Assembly (NCBI RefSeq): GCF_004117855.1
Contig: NZ_QWBW01000019.1
Span: 32,190 to 96,189, forward strand
Reading direction: 5' to 3'
Length of the DNA: 64,000 nucleotides
From: Modicisalibacter coralii
Lineage (GTDB): Bacteria > Pseudomonadota > Gammaproteobacteria > Pseudomonadales > Halomonadaceae
Shown: piece by piece, positions 38,461 to 47,903 of the stretch
How the letters are laid out: every line of letters starts with the position of its first letter
Position numbering within the stretch: the stretch's first letter is position 1
Program-made: the position numbers and the translations under genes
Notes under the pieces: model-generated
Told to the model about the DNA's origin: nothing
The model's input: the letters and a program-made list of their open reading frames with translations, nothing else
Database searches by the model: none

Positions 38461-40515
38461 TCATGGTGACTCGTCCTGGGGCGGATCTCGTGGGTCCCGG
38501 TCGTCGTCGGACGACGGTCGATAGCGGAAACTCAGCACGGTGATGTCGTCGCGCTGCGGCAGGTCGCCGCGATAGGCCTCCAGCTCGGCCTCGAAGGCGG
38601 CGATCTGGGCCTCCAGCGGATCCCGGGCCCGCGCCTGGAGCATCGCCTCGAAGCGCTGGTTGCCGAAGCCGAAGCCATGTTCGCCACCGGCCTGGTCGAG
38701 GAAACCGTCGCTGCACAGGGTGTAGGTCCAGCCCGGATGCAGCGGCTGATGGGCGTTGCTGTAGGTCATGCGCCGCTTCTGGGCGATCGCCCGCTTGCCG
38801 CCGCGCTGGATCTCGAGCTGCTCGCCATCGCTGGCGTACAGCGACATCTTGGCGCCGGCGAAGGTCAGGGTGGCGCGCGCAGCATCGATCCAGACCAGGC
38901 CGATGTCCATGTTGGTGGCGATCGAGGCGGGCAGGCAGGCCTGATTGAACGTCTCGCGGGTCTGGCGATCGGTGGCGTTGAGAATCCCGGCGGGATCGGC
39001 CTCGCCGGCCTCGAGGATGGCGTGATCGATGATCGCCCGGGCGAGCATGGTCATCAGCGCGCCGGGCACGCCGTGGCCGGCGCAGTCGACGACGCCGATC
39101 AGGCAGCCGCGCTCGCTTTCGCGGCAGAGGTAGAAATCGCCGCCGACGTGATCGCGGGGGCGCCAGAGTACCGCGTACTGGTGCTCCAGATCGGTGGCGA
39201 GCCGGTGGTCGGGCAGGATCGCCCGCTGGATGATGCCGGCATATTCCAGGGAATCATCGATCTGGCGCCGGGCACGGGCCATTTCCCGATTGGCCTGCTC
39301 CAGTTCGTGGGTGCGCTCGCGCACCCGGGACTCGAGTTCCCGGGTATGGCGCTCGACCTGCTCGGCCATCCGGGAGAAGGCGCGCGAGAGTTCGCCGATC
39401 TCGTCGTCACGGCGTACCGCGAGTTGCGGCGAGTAGTCGCCGTCGGCGATCGCCCGGGCCGAGTGCTGCAGTCGGCGCAAGGGGCCGAGGATCAGCCGCT
39501 CGATGGCGTAGGTGAAGCCGGCCAGCAGCAGCGCCAGCAGCAGTGTCAGCCCGCCGAGCAGCGCCCATAGCCAGCCCGGATCGAGTATCCGGGCGGCCTG
39601 GACGTCGAGCGCGGTGATCATCACCCAGTCCAGCTCGGGGATGTAGCCCACCGAGAGCAGCCGCGGCTGGCCCTCGAGGCGGGCCTCGAGGGTGCGTACC
39701 TCGCCAGGATGACCCTCGGCGTACTGTATCGCGTCCGACAGCGCCCGGCGCTGGCCCGGATCGGTGATCAGCGACTGGATCCGCTGACCCTGAGCGACGC
39801 TCCCCGATGCCTCGGCCCCCGAATTGAAGGCGATGCGCTGGGTGTCCGAGTAGGCCTGAAAGGCGCCGTCGGGGGCGACGATCATCGGCGTCATGCCGTT
39901 GGCACCGTCGCGGATGAAGTCGTCGAGGAAACCGCTCAGGTCGAGCCCGCTACCGGCGATCCCCAGCGTTCGCTCTCCATCGCGTATCACCACGTTGATC
40001 CAGACCTTGGTCACGCCGAGTCGGTTATTGATATCGACGTTGATGTTGTAGGGCACGCCGCTCTTGAGCGTCTCGACGTACCAGGCATCCTCGGGGTCGT
40101 CGGGGTCGATGCGATAGCGTGGCGTGCGCGGGTCGGTCTCGCCGGGGGTATCGAAGTAGTAGTCGCCGCTGGCGTCGACCACGATGAAGAAAGTGTGGTC
40201 GGCGAAACTGCGGCGAAAGCCCTCGGCCTCGGTGAAGAAGCGCCGGCGCTTGAGCGGGTCATCCTCGTCGGCCAGCCAGGCACGGGTGGCCTGCGAGTCG
40301 GCGAAGCGCTGTGCCAGGGCGAGTTCCCGGGAAACCGGGGCGAGGATGCGCTGCATGTGCAGCAGCGTGTAGTTCTCGGCGTAGGCGGTCGCGAAGTGAT
40401 GGCGAATGCCGTCGACGGCCTGCCAGCCGAGGATCGCGGCGGGCACCAAGGAGAGTAGACAGGCCAGCAGCAAGGCCATGGCCGACTTGCCGCGCAGCCC
40501 CCAGCGAACTGCCAT
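38461..40515 (-). CDS. siaA: Membrane PP2C-type phosphatase with sensor domain, SiaA
   Basis: 684 aa. TM1 is near residues 12-32, an extracytoplasmic dCache-like sensor spans about 35-310 (FFIVVDASGDYYFDTPG, GIAGSGLDLSGF), and TM2 with HAMP lies at about 315-385. A coiled-coil precedes the C-terminal SpoIIE/PP2C domain with GGDFYLCRE and GVVDCAGHGVPGALMTML (about 475-490). It dephosphorylates SiaC in response to an external cue, switching on SiaD. In P. aeruginosa this pathway drives aggregation. Its position next to polysaccharide loci is suggestive. Confidence 0.9.
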   Translation of the reverse strand: MAVRWGLRGKSAMALLLACLLSLVPAAILGWQAVDGIRHHFATAYAENYTLLHMQRILAPVSRELALAQRFADSQATRAWLADEDDPLKRRRFFTEAEGFRRSFADHTFFIVVDASGDYYFDTPGETDPRTPRYRIDPDDPEDAWYVETLKSGVPYNINVDINNRLGVTKVWINVVIRDGERTLGIAGSGLDLSGFLDDFIRDGANGMTPMIVAPDGAFQAYSDTQRIAFNSGAEASGSVAQGQRIQSLITDPGQRRALSDAIQYAEGHPGEVRTLEARLEGQPRLLSVGYIPELDWVMITALDVQAARILDPGWLWALLGGLTLLLALLLAGFTYAIERLILGPLRRLQHSARAIADGDYSPQLAVRRDDEIGELSRAFSRMAEQVERHTRELESRVRERTHELEQANREMARARRQIDDSLEYAGIIQRAILPDHRLATDLEHQYAVLWRPRDHVGGDFYLCRESERGCLIGVVDCAGHGVPGALMTMLARAIIDHAILEAGEADPAGILNATDRQTRETFNQACLPASIATNMDIGLVWIDAARATLTFAGAKMSLYASDGEQLEIQRGGKRAIAQKRRMTYSNAHQPLHPGWTYTLCSDGFLDQAGGEHGFGFGNQRFEAMLQARARDPLEAQIAAFEAELEAYRGDLPQRDDITVLSFRYRPSSDDDRDPRDPPQDESP

Positions 40516-40646
40516 GTGAATGTCCCTGCAAAGCGTTGGCGGCCTTGGATGAGGTTCTTGGCTGGCCGCTGTCGGCTAAACATGCCACAAACCCGCCTTT
40601 TAGACGAGTCTTGTCCGCCATCGGGACTGGCCGCGTTCCTGTTTTG

Positions 40647-41630
40647 TCATGACGAGCGGGCGATGCGCCGTGCCCGGCCGCGCCAGGCCAGCCAGAACGC
40701 CGGCGCCCCGGCCAGCAGGTAGCAGTAGTAGGTGACGAAGCGCCAGACGAGGATCGCCGCCGCCGTGTGACGGCCGCCGAGCATGGGCGTCAGCAGGGCG
40801 GCGACGGCGAGTTCGCTGCTGCCCGCGCCGCCCGGCAGCACGCTGACCTGACCGGCGGCCATGGCCAGCATCTGGATCAGGAAGGTCCAGGCCCAGTCGA
40901 TCTGCCCGCCCAGGCCGCGTACGGCCAGATAAAGCACGCTGTAACGCAGCAGCCAGTGCAGGGTCGCGAGGGCGAAGACCGTCACCAGGATGCGGCGGGG
41001 CAGACGCAGGGTGGCGATCAGCGCGCGGCGGAAGTGCAGCAGGCGGCGTACCAGCCCGAGACGATGGCGCAGTGGCAGGCCGAGCCGACGTAGTCCGACG
41101 CCGGTGATCCGCAACAGGCTGCGGAAGTGGCGCAGCGTCAAGCCCGCCAGGCCCAGCGCCATGATCAGCGAACCGGCCAGCCCGGCCACCCAGACCGGCT
41201 CGACGCCGCTCGAGCCGCTGAGCAGATAGAGCGCCACGGAGAGCAGGGCGACGAGAAAGAAGGTCAGGTCGGTGAGCTGATCGACGGCGAATATCGCGCC
41301 GCTCTCGGCGGGGGCGACGCCGCGACGCGCCAGCAGACCCAGCAGGGTCAGGGGGCCGCCGCTGCCGCCGGGGGAAATGCAGATGGCGAACTCGCTGGCC
41401 ATGACGATCCCCAGCGTCTCGGCGTGACGCAGCCGCCCGGCGCGGCCGGCCAACAGCAGACGCAGGCGCAGGGCGTTGAGGTTCCAGCAGATCGCCACCA
41501 GGGCCAGCATCACGGCCAGCGTATCGAGGGGGAAGGTTGCCAGGGCGGCCAGGGCGTCGCCGCCGCCGAGGGCCAGCGGCACGGCGAGCGCCGTGAGCAG
41601 GGCGGCGCCGACCAGTAGACGTCGCTTCAT
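40647..41630 (-). CDS. UPF0104/YbhN-like flippase-type membrane protein
   Basis: 327 aa from ATG 41630, overlapping the upstream DUF2334 stop by ATGA. About eight hydrophobic segments are seen, with LGIVMASEFAICISPGGSGGPLTLLGLL and QVSVLPGGAGSSELAVAALL, the paired PGG(S/A)G motifs of the lysylphosphatidylglycerol-synthase TM (UPF0104) family. Such proteins flip or process lipids. With the neighbouring deacetylase and GT4 it suggests assembly of a membrane glycolipid. The 130 bases between it and siaA hold no gene. Confidence 0.82.
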   Translation of the reverse strand: MKRRLLVGAALLTALAVPLALGGGDALAALATFPLDTLAVMLALVAICWNLNALRLRLLLAGRAGRLRHAETLGIVMASEFAICISPGGSGGPLTLLGLLARRGVAPAESGAIFAVDQLTDLTFFLVALLSVALYLLSGSSGVEPVWVAGLAGSLIMALGLAGLTLRHFRSLLRITGVGLRRLGLPLRHRLGLVRRLLHFRRALIATLRLPRRILVTVFALATLHWLLRYSVLYLAVRGLGGQIDWAWTFLIQMLAMAAGQVSVLPGGAGSSELAVAALLTPMLGGRHTAAAILVWRFVTYYCYLLAGAPAFWLAWRGRARRIARSS

Positions 41631-42400
41631 GGCGGCGTCGCTCCACGGGCCTGTCGACCGAGCCACTGGCGCTTGGTGATCGGCTGGCGGCCCGCGCGGA
41701 TCTGGGTGACCACGATGCGCAGCCAGCGATCGAACAGGCCGGGATGGCCCAGGTCGACCGGGTGGATGCCCAGGCGCAGCAGACCGGCCTGGCGGTGATG
41801 ATGCGCCTGCAGCGTACAGACGCCCAGCGAGAGACCGCGCCGCCAGGCGCTGCGGGCGCTCCATACCAGGCCGGGCGCCGGTAGCGGCGTGAACTCGGGT
41901 AGCCGATAGAGGCGCTTGCGGCAACTGGTATAGAGGAAGTCGCGACGCGTCAGGGCACGGCGTGTCGCCGCGTTCATCAACCAGGCCGGGGCGACGAAGC
42001 CGGGGGGGGGCCAGCCCTGGTCGGCGAACAGGGCCGCCCCGCCATCCAGGCGTTCGTCCACCGTGGCGTCATCGATGGCCTGGAACTCGCCCTCGCGGGT
42101 GTAAAGGCGGCGCATCCACCACTCCCCGGGCGTGCGAGGCGGCGGCGCGTCGTCGCGATGGTAGTAACCGTGCAGGGCCAGCTCGTCGCCGCGCTCGAGT
42201 CGCCGCTGCAGGCGGTCGACGAAGGCCGGGTCGCCATCGAAACGCCCCCGGCCGTGGAAGTCGGGTACCACCAGCCAGGTCAGCGGGATCGGGCCGAGGG
42301 TGGCCGCCAGGGCATCCACGGCGGCGACGAAGGGGCGATACGCCGGCCAGGTCGCCGGCGCGACATCGTGCAGCACGATGGCCAGGTGACGCTCAGGCAT
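41627..42400 (-). CDS. DUF2334 polysaccharide-deacetylase-like protein
   Basis: 257 aa from ATG 42400. It starts MPERHLAIVLHDVAPATW; the HDV motif takes the place of the TFDDG metal motif. WLVVPDFHGRG and ELALHGYYHRDD (H-x3-H metal ligands) follow, with FVAPAWLMN later. These are typical of DUF2334 members of the CE4-like superfamily. It may deacetylate a HexNAc-lipid made by the upstream GT4. It overlaps both neighbours (8 bases and 4 bases). Confidence 0.8.
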   Translation of the reverse strand: MPERHLAIVLHDVAPATWPAYRPFVAAVDALAATLGPIPLTWLVVPDFHGRGRFDGDPAFVDRLQRRLERGDELALHGYYHRDDAPPPRTPGEWWMRRLYTREGEFQAIDDATVDERLDGGAALFADQGWPPPGFVAPAWLMNAATRRALTRRDFLYTSCRKRLYRLPEFTPLPAPGLVWSARSAWRRGLSLGVCTLQAHHHRQAGLLRLGIHPVDLGHPGLFDRWLRIVVTQIRAGRQPITKRQWLGRQARGATPP

Positions 42401-43511
42401 GGCGCCGCCCTGAGAGGGCCGGGGAGTGCCCGACGATCGCGCGATAATGGCCGAGCAAGCCGTCGACGACCGTCGCCCAGTCATGATGGCGCTCGACGTG
42501 ACGGCGGGCGCGGTGCCCCTGCAGTTCGGCATCGTTGGCGAACAGCTCATGCACCGCACGCGCCATGGCCGGGGCCGAGTGCGGCTCGCAGAGCAGCCCG
42601 CAGCCCAGCGGCACGTTTTCCGTCAGCGCCCCGGCGCGGGCGGCGATCACCGGGATGCCGCTGGCCATCGCTTCCAGGGCGATCAAGCCGAAGGTTTCCT
42701 GGGTGCCGGCGTGGAGCAGGGCGTCGCTGCTGGCCAGCCAGTCGGCGATGGTTTCGGCGGGTGTGTAGCGGTCGATGACGGTGACGTTGTCCGGCACCCG
42801 GTGGGGCATGCCCGGGCCGATCAGCAGCAGGTGATAGCCGCGACCCAGCTGTCGGGCGGTTTCCAGCAGTACCGTCAGGTTCTTTTCCCGCGAGGCGCGG
42901 CCGACGAAGATCAGCAGCCGGGTGGCATCGTCCAGCCCCAGGCGCTCACGCAGTTCGGGGCGTCGGCGGCGTGGATCGAAGCGTTGCAGGTCGACGCCCA
43001 GCGGCTGTACGGCGACGTTGTCCAGCCCCATCGCGGCGAGGCGCGCTGCCATCGTCCGGCTCGGCGCGAGCACGCGCTGACAATGGCGGTAGAGATGGCG
43101 CACGTAGCCCTCCAGGCGCCCCTGGCTCCAGCGGCCCAGCCGCCGGCCGAACAGCCGCGGCAGATCGGAGTGATAGAAGCCCACCACCGGCACGTCCAGG
43201 GCACGACCGGCGTCCAGCGCCGCCCAGGCGCTCAGGTAGGGGTCGCCGGCCTCGATCAGGTCGGGGGCGAGTTCGATCAGGGCGCGTCGCCAGACCTCGC
43301 GGCGCAGCGGAAAGCGATAGCCCTGGCCGAACGGCAGGCGCGGGGTGGCCAACTGATGGCAATCGCCGCAGCGATCGTCGGCGGCCCCGGGGATCAGCAG
43401 GCTGGTGCGTATCCCGGGGCGCTGTTCCAGCAGGCGATGCTTGGCATCGAGGTAGGTACGCACGCCGCCGCTCGACGGCGCGTGGAACATGGTGACGTCG
43501 ACAACGTGCAA
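42393..43511 (-). CDS. Glycosyltransferase family 4 (GT-B), glycolipid type
   Basis: 372 aa starting MHVVDVTMFHAPSSGGVRTYLDAK, the N-terminal signature of GT4 enzymes. LIFVGRASREKNLTVLL and HAGTQETFGLIALEAMASGIPVIA contain the EX7E motif. It heads the three-gene minus-strand unit with DUF2334 and UPF0104 genes. Similar units are known around aminoglycolipid synthesis; specificity here is not known. Confidence 0.85.
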   Translation of the reverse strand: MHVVDVTMFHAPSSGGVRTYLDAKHRLLEQRPGIRTSLLIPGAADDRCGDCHQLATPRLPFGQGYRFPLRREVWRRALIELAPDLIEAGDPYLSAWAALDAGRALDVPVVGFYHSDLPRLFGRRLGRWSQGRLEGYVRHLYRHCQRVLAPSRTMAARLAAMGLDNVAVQPLGVDLQRFDPRRRRPELRERLGLDDATRLLIFVGRASREKNLTVLLETARQLGRGYHLLLIGPGMPHRVPDNVTVIDRYTPAETIADWLASSDALLHAGTQETFGLIALEAMASGIPVIAARAGALTENVPLGCGLLCEPHSAPAMARAVHELFANDAELQGHRARRHVERHHDWATVVDGLLGHYRAIVGHSPALSGRRHA

Positions 43512-43580
43512 GGGCGCGCTCCTGACCGGCGGACGAAATAGCGATCAGGCTAGCGCGACAATGCGACAATTCGACGACAG

Positions 43581-43615
43581 CCAAGACGGCTGCCCCGGCG
43601 GGCCCGCCGTCTTGG
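43581..43615. terminator. Long inverted repeat between convergent-reading units
   Basis: CCAAGACGGC (43581-43590) pairs perfectly with GCCGTCTTGG (43606-43615) around a GC-rich loop that can extend the stem. There is no clear T-run. It lies just after the minus-strand exoprotein gene (43636-45495), so it may end that transcript. Confidence 0.6.
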
Positions 43616-43635
43616 CGTTTGACGTGGCGGCGGCG

Positions 43636-45495
43636 TCAGCCGTCCAGCATGTCGAATCGGCCGGTGTCGATGCCCGTCAGCGCCACCGCGAGATCGTCGC
43701 CATCGGCGGTTTGTGCGCTGGGCGAGTCGGGGATCGAGCGGTCCTCGCCGTAAGCCCGATAGGCGAAACGCCAGGTCTCGCCGGGTTGCAGCGTCCGCTG
43801 GTCGTCATCATGGACTCGATAGTCCTCACCGTCGCGCGTGAACTCGCCGTTCCACACGACGTCGATGTCGTCGGCCAGGGTGAAGTGGAGCTCGGGGGTC
43901 TCGATGACCTCGTCGGAGCGGTTCTCGACGAACAGCTGGGCCACGTAGCCGCTCGACCAGGCGCTGGTCACGTCGCCGCTCAGCGCCAGATCGGCGGCGT
44001 CGCTGTGGTGAGCGTCGGCGGCGAGAATGTCGTCGACCGAGGGGACCTCGGCGGGGTCTCCCTGTTCGCTCTCCCGGGAGGCCACGTCGAGGTGGGTGCC
44101 GTCGGCGAAGACGAGCTCTTCGACATGTTCGAGGGTGTCCGTGCCGCCCTCGCCGGTGACGCGCAGCGTGTCGTCGTCGAAGTCGATGGTGTAGGCGTCG
44201 CGGTCGGCCATGTAGAGAACGCTGTCCCGACCGTCGCCGCCGTCGATGTGGTCGTCGCCATCGTAGCCGTCATCGCCCGGACCGCCTTGCAGGATGTCGT
44301 CGCCGTCGCCGCCGATCAGGGTGTCATGGCCCAGTCCGCCGTCGAGATAGACGCCGTCGTCGCTGCCCTGCAGATGATCGTCGCGGCGCGAGCCGACCAC
44401 GTAGTCGAAGCGGACCTGATTGGCATCGGGATCGGTAATGGCGCCGAAGTGTTCGCCGCCGGCGTTGACCCACAGCGAGGTCGAGAGGTCGTCGGTCTCG
44501 GGATCGCGGATCGACTGCGCGACATGCACTCGGTTGTCGTGATCGCGGCCGCCGTGGAAGTTGACGTCCCGGTCGGTGGATTCCACGTGAACCTCGTTGC
44601 CGACCGACGATCGCCAGGAGGCGAACACCAGGCCGTGGCGCATGCCGCTGTCGATGAGCCCGGTAAAGTCGCCGTCGTAGCTCTCGTGCAGCTCGTAGGC
44701 GTAGCCGTTGCCGCCGCCCCCCTTGTTGAAGCTGCCATGGGCCTCGATGTTATCGACGTCGCTGTCGAGCACGCGGGAAAAGCGAAAGGCGGTCGAGGGT
44801 CCGTCGACGACCCGGATCTCGTCGACACTGGCGTTGACCGTGCCGTCCAGCAGCACGGCGTGATAGCGGCTCAGCGCGTCGAGGGTATTGTCGAATTCGC
44901 CGGCCTCGGGCCGTCCCAGTTCGAAGTCGAGGGTAAATCCCTCCAGCGACACGTCATCGACGGTGTCGATACGCTCGACGTGGGTGTCGTCGCCGTCCAG
45001 GTCGAAGTGAACGCCGCGATCGAGCGTCAGGTCCCGGCCATCGATGGCCTCGACGCGGGCCATGCTGGTGCGCAGTTCGGCATGATCCACCTTGCGCCAC
45101 GAGGTATCGCCGATGTCGTCGAAGAAGTCGTCGTCATTGTCCTGCCAGAGGCGCACGGTGTCGCCGACGGCGAGCGTGTCGGGGGCGTGTTCCAGGCGAA
45201 CCTGACGATCGTCCTCGTTGGCGTGGGTGTCGAGCGTGCCGATCGTCTCGCCGCGGCCACCGGCGAGGCGGATGGCGAAGTCGTCGTTCTCCAGCGCCTC
45301 GTCGCTGAAGGTGAATGTGGTGCGGTCGACGCCGGCGCCGATCAGCGAAATGTCGGAGCGACGAAGGGTGATGGCATCATCGAAGGTGTAATCTCCCGCC
45401 GCGAAGCGCAGCGTCGCCCCGCTCGGGGCGTCCTCGATCCGGGCTTCCAGCTCCCGGGCGGAGATATCGGTCTCGATATCGATGGTGCGGCTCAT
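43636..45495 (-). CDS. Secreted beta-helix / RTX calcium-binding / CBM2-like exoprotein (C5-epimerase-like)
   Basis: About 619 aa from ATG 45495, preceded by GGAGA; a longer start at 45540 lacks a ribosome binding site. Residues 1-375 form a right-handed beta-helix with the epimerase/lyase-like start GATLRFAAGDYTFDDAITL, as in alginate C5-epimerases. RTX nonapeptides (GGDGDDILQGGPGDD and GDDHIDGGDGRD) span about 380-425. About 503-600 resembles a CBM2-type carbohydrate-binding module. Very Asp/Glu-rich, as in exported halophile proteins. No N-terminal signal, consistent with type I secretion; no T1SS genes are seen nearby. Substrate is unproven. Confidence 0.75.
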   Translation of the reverse strand: MSRTIDIETDISARELEARIEDAPSGATLRFAAGDYTFDDAITLRRSDISLIGAGVDRTTFTFSDEALENDDFAIRLAGGRGETIGTLDTHANEDDRQVRLEHAPDTLAVGDTVRLWQDNDDDFFDDIGDTSWRKVDHAELRTSMARVEAIDGRDLTLDRGVHFDLDGDDTHVERIDTVDDVSLEGFTLDFELGRPEAGEFDNTLDALSRYHAVLLDGTVNASVDEIRVVDGPSTAFRFSRVLDSDVDNIEAHGSFNKGGGGNGYAYELHESYDGDFTGLIDSGMRHGLVFASWRSSVGNEVHVESTDRDVNFHGGRDHDNRVHVAQSIRDPETDDLSTSLWVNAGGEHFGAITDPDANQVRFDYVVGSRRDDHLQGSDDGVYLDGGLGHDTLIGGDGDDILQGGPGDDGYDGDDHIDGGDGRDSVLYMADRDAYTIDFDDDTLRVTGEGGTDTLEHVEELVFADGTHLDVASRESEQGDPAEVPSVDDILAADAHHSDAADLALSGDVTSAWSSGYVAQLFVENRSDEVIETPELHFTLADDIDVVWNGEFTRDGEDYRVHDDDQRTLQPGETWRFAYRAYGEDRSIPDSPSAQTADGDDLAVALTGIDTGRFDMLDG

Positions 45496-45854
45496 GCGAG
45501 GTCTCCAGTCAACCATGTCGGGCTCCCGGGCAGCGTCCATGGCCGCGGAAGCGTCGGAATCTCCTTGTCGATTGTGATGACAGGCCCGGGTGAGCCACTG
45601 CGTACCGGGATTTTCCTTTTTTCCGCGAGTCCTGTCTGTTCATGGAGCACGAGGCGAGGGATGGTAGCCAGTTGGCGCGGTGCTGGAAAGGGGTTGAGGC
45701 AATTTTGGTAAATTAAATATCGTTTTTATGCATATTAGGTTTGGAAGGAGATCGCTGCCTGGCGATCCTTGATGCCATCATGATGGCACCATTTCGGAAC
45801 GAAAACGGCGAGCTCAGTGGGCTCGCCGTTGTCGTTCTGCAGAGTGTCTGATCG
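45496..45854. other. Noncoding region with AT-rich stretch and rnb terminator
   Basis: 359 bases without a supported gene. Bases about 45690-45745 are AT-rich and may contain the minus-strand promoter of the exoprotein gene. A perfect hairpin, AACGGCGAGC (45804-45813) with GCTCGCCGTT (45821-45830), lies just past rnb. Confidence 0.6.
45804..45830 (-). terminator. Intrinsic terminator downstream of rnb
   Basis: A 10-bp perfect stem with a 7-base loop. On the minus strand it is followed by TTTCGTT, giving a short U-rich tail. Confidence 0.8.
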
Positions 45855-47795
45855 TCAGGCAGCGGGTCGGGCGACCAGCGAGCGGGTATCCTCGCGGGCC
45901 TCGGTGAGCACCACCTGGATGTGGTCGCCGAGCTTGAAGCGCTCCTCACCCTCGACCTTGATGCGGCCTTCCTTGTCGTCGATCACCAGCTTGTCACGAT
46001 CGCTGTGGATCAGCGGCCCGGGCACGAAGGCGCTGGCACCGTTGGCGGTCAGCCGCACGCGCATCCCGCCGCGATTGATGGCGATGATCTCGGCGTCGAA
46101 GGTCTGCTGGTCGCGGGCGGCGGGCGTCAGGTAGCGCACGTAGAGCCAGTCCTTGACGTCGCGCTCGGCCATGCGGTTGAGGCGGCGGCGCTCGGTGAGC
46201 TGCTCGGTGAGCGCGGTACTCGCCTCGGCGGGCGCCTGCTCGCCCTTGAGCACCCGCTTGATCAGCCGGTGGTTGACCATGTCGCCATACTTGCGGATCG
46301 GCGAGGTCCAGGTGGCGTAGGCGGGCAGCCCCAGGCCGAAGTGCGGACCCGGCTGCGCCGACATGCTGGTGAACCCCTGGAAGCGACGCAGGCGGGCGTC
46401 CAGCCAGGCGTCGTCGCGGCTCTCCAGGGCGCGCTTGAGCTCGCGGTAGCGGGGCAGTTCGGTGAGCGCCTCGCGCTCGACCTCGATCTCCTGGCCGGCG
46501 AGGAACTCCAGCGCCGCGTCGGCCTTCTCCGGCTCGAAGGCGCGGTGCACGTTGAAGATGCCGTGGCCGATGCGGCTGGCCAGCAGGTCGGCGCAGCAGG
46601 CGTTGGCCGCGATCATCGACTCCTCGATCATGCGGTTGGCGATGCGCCGGTCCTCGATGCGCACGTCGAGCACATTGCCGGCGGCATCGAGATCGAAGAC
46701 GTAGTCCGGGCGGTCCTTGAACACCAGTGCGTGTTCGGCCCGCCAGGCCGCGCGCGCCTCGGTGAGCTTGGCCAGTGCCTCGAGCTGCGGCGCCACGCTG
46801 GCGTCGGGCGTCCACTCGCCCTGGCCCTCGAGCCAGTCGGAGACATTGTCGTAGACCAGCCGCGCATGGGAGCGCACGGTGGCGGCGAAGAAGCGATACT
46901 CGCCGAGGCTGCCGTCGGCCTCGACGTCCAGGCTGCAGGCCAGCGAGGGGCGGTCCTCGCCCTCCTTGAGCGAGCACAGGTCGTCGGCCAGCACCTCGGG
47001 CAGCATGGTCACGTTCTGCCCGGGCAGGTAGACGGTGAAGGCCCGCGTCCGGGCTTCCAGGTCGGCGGCATGGCCTTCGGCGACATAGCCGGTCGGATCG
47101 GCGATGGCCACCGTCAGCCGCCAGCCGCCCTCGGCACGCGGTTCGACGTGCAGGGCGTCGTCCATGTCGCGGGTCTTGTCGCTGTCGATGGTGAAGAAGG
47201 GCAGCGCGGTGAGATCCTCGCGCTCGAGCCCCTCGTCGGCCAGTTCCCAGTCGTCGCCGGCTTCCGGCGAGGCCTGTTCCAGGGCGTGACGGGCGAGCGT
47301 CACCCGCCAGGGCACGGCCGGATCGTCGCGCTTGGCGATCAGCTCGTCGATCTGACCGAAGAAGCCGCGATCGTCGGGCTTGAGCGGGTGGCGCACCAGC
47401 CGTGCCACCACCCAGTCGCCGTCGGCGATGCTCTCCTCGTCGAGGCTGCGCTTGATGCGCGATTTCACCACGTTGTTGATCGACGGGTGATCCGGAATCA
47501 CGGCCAGCCGCCCTTCGCGCTTCTGCACGCGGGCGATGAAGCGCTCCAGCGACTGCTCGATCAGGCGCTCGGGCTCGACCGACTTCTTGTCGCCGTCCTC
47601 CTTGAGGACCGCTTCGACGCGGTCGCCGTGGAGCACCTGCTTCATGGCGGGCGGCGGCACGAAATAGGAGTCCCCGTCATCGGTCTCGAGGAAACCGAAG
47701 CCACGCTCGGTGGCCTTGATCACGCCCTCGACGCGCGGGGTGTTGTCACGAATCTGTTGCTTGAGCTGCGAGAGCAGCGCGTTGTTTTGCAGCAT
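45855..47795 (-). CDS. rnb: Exoribonuclease II (RNase II)
   Basis: Processive 3'-5' single-strand RNA exonuclease. 646 aa and it begins MLQNNALLSQLKQQIRDNTP, closely parallel to the E. coli RNase II start. CSD1 has GFGFLETDDGDSYFVPPPAMK. The RNB domain has catalytic acidic residues in TIDSDKTRDMDDAL (Asp204, 210, 212, 213, matching E. coli 201/207/209/210). GPHFGLGLPAYATWTSPIRKYGD is also present, then the S1 domain. It lacks the longer N- and C-terminal extensions of RNase R. Confidence 0.96.
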   Translation of the reverse strand: MLQNNALLSQLKQQIRDNTPRVEGVIKATERGFGFLETDDGDSYFVPPPAMKQVLHGDRVEAVLKEDGDKKSVEPERLIEQSLERFIARVQKREGRLAVIPDHPSINNVVKSRIKRSLDEESIADGDWVVARLVRHPLKPDDRGFFGQIDELIAKRDDPAVPWRVTLARHALEQASPEAGDDWELADEGLEREDLTALPFFTIDSDKTRDMDDALHVEPRAEGGWRLTVAIADPTGYVAEGHAADLEARTRAFTVYLPGQNVTMLPEVLADDLCSLKEGEDRPSLACSLDVEADGSLGEYRFFAATVRSHARLVYDNVSDWLEGQGEWTPDASVAPQLEALAKLTEARAAWRAEHALVFKDRPDYVFDLDAAGNVLDVRIEDRRIANRMIEESMIAANACCADLLASRIGHGIFNVHRAFEPEKADAALEFLAGQEIEVEREALTELPRYRELKRALESRDDAWLDARLRRFQGFTSMSAQPGPHFGLGLPAYATWTSPIRKYGDMVNHRLIKRVLKGEQAPAEASTALTEQLTERRRLNRMAERDVKDWLYVRYLTPAARDQQTFDAEIIAINRGGMRVRLTANGASAFVPGPLIHSDRDKLVIDDKEGRIKVEGEERFKLGDHIQVVLTEAREDTRSLVARPAA

Positions 47796-47903
47796 GGGGG
47801 AGTCGGTACGATTGGCGGGGAACGAAGGGCCACTATACGGATTCGGGCCGCCGCCGCCAATCGCCGTGGGCGATCCGGCGGGCGGCGGTGGATGGGGCGC
47901 TCG

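Noticed and set aside
43489..45711. 740-aa plus-strand frame opposite the RTX exoprotein
   Set aside because: Val/Asp-rich mirror of the acidic RTX gene; the minus strand carries recognisable RTX repeats and a good ribosome binding site.
45855..47795. RNase R (rnr) as identity
   Set aside because: The start and length match RNase II and the extra N- and C-terminal regions of RNase R are absent.
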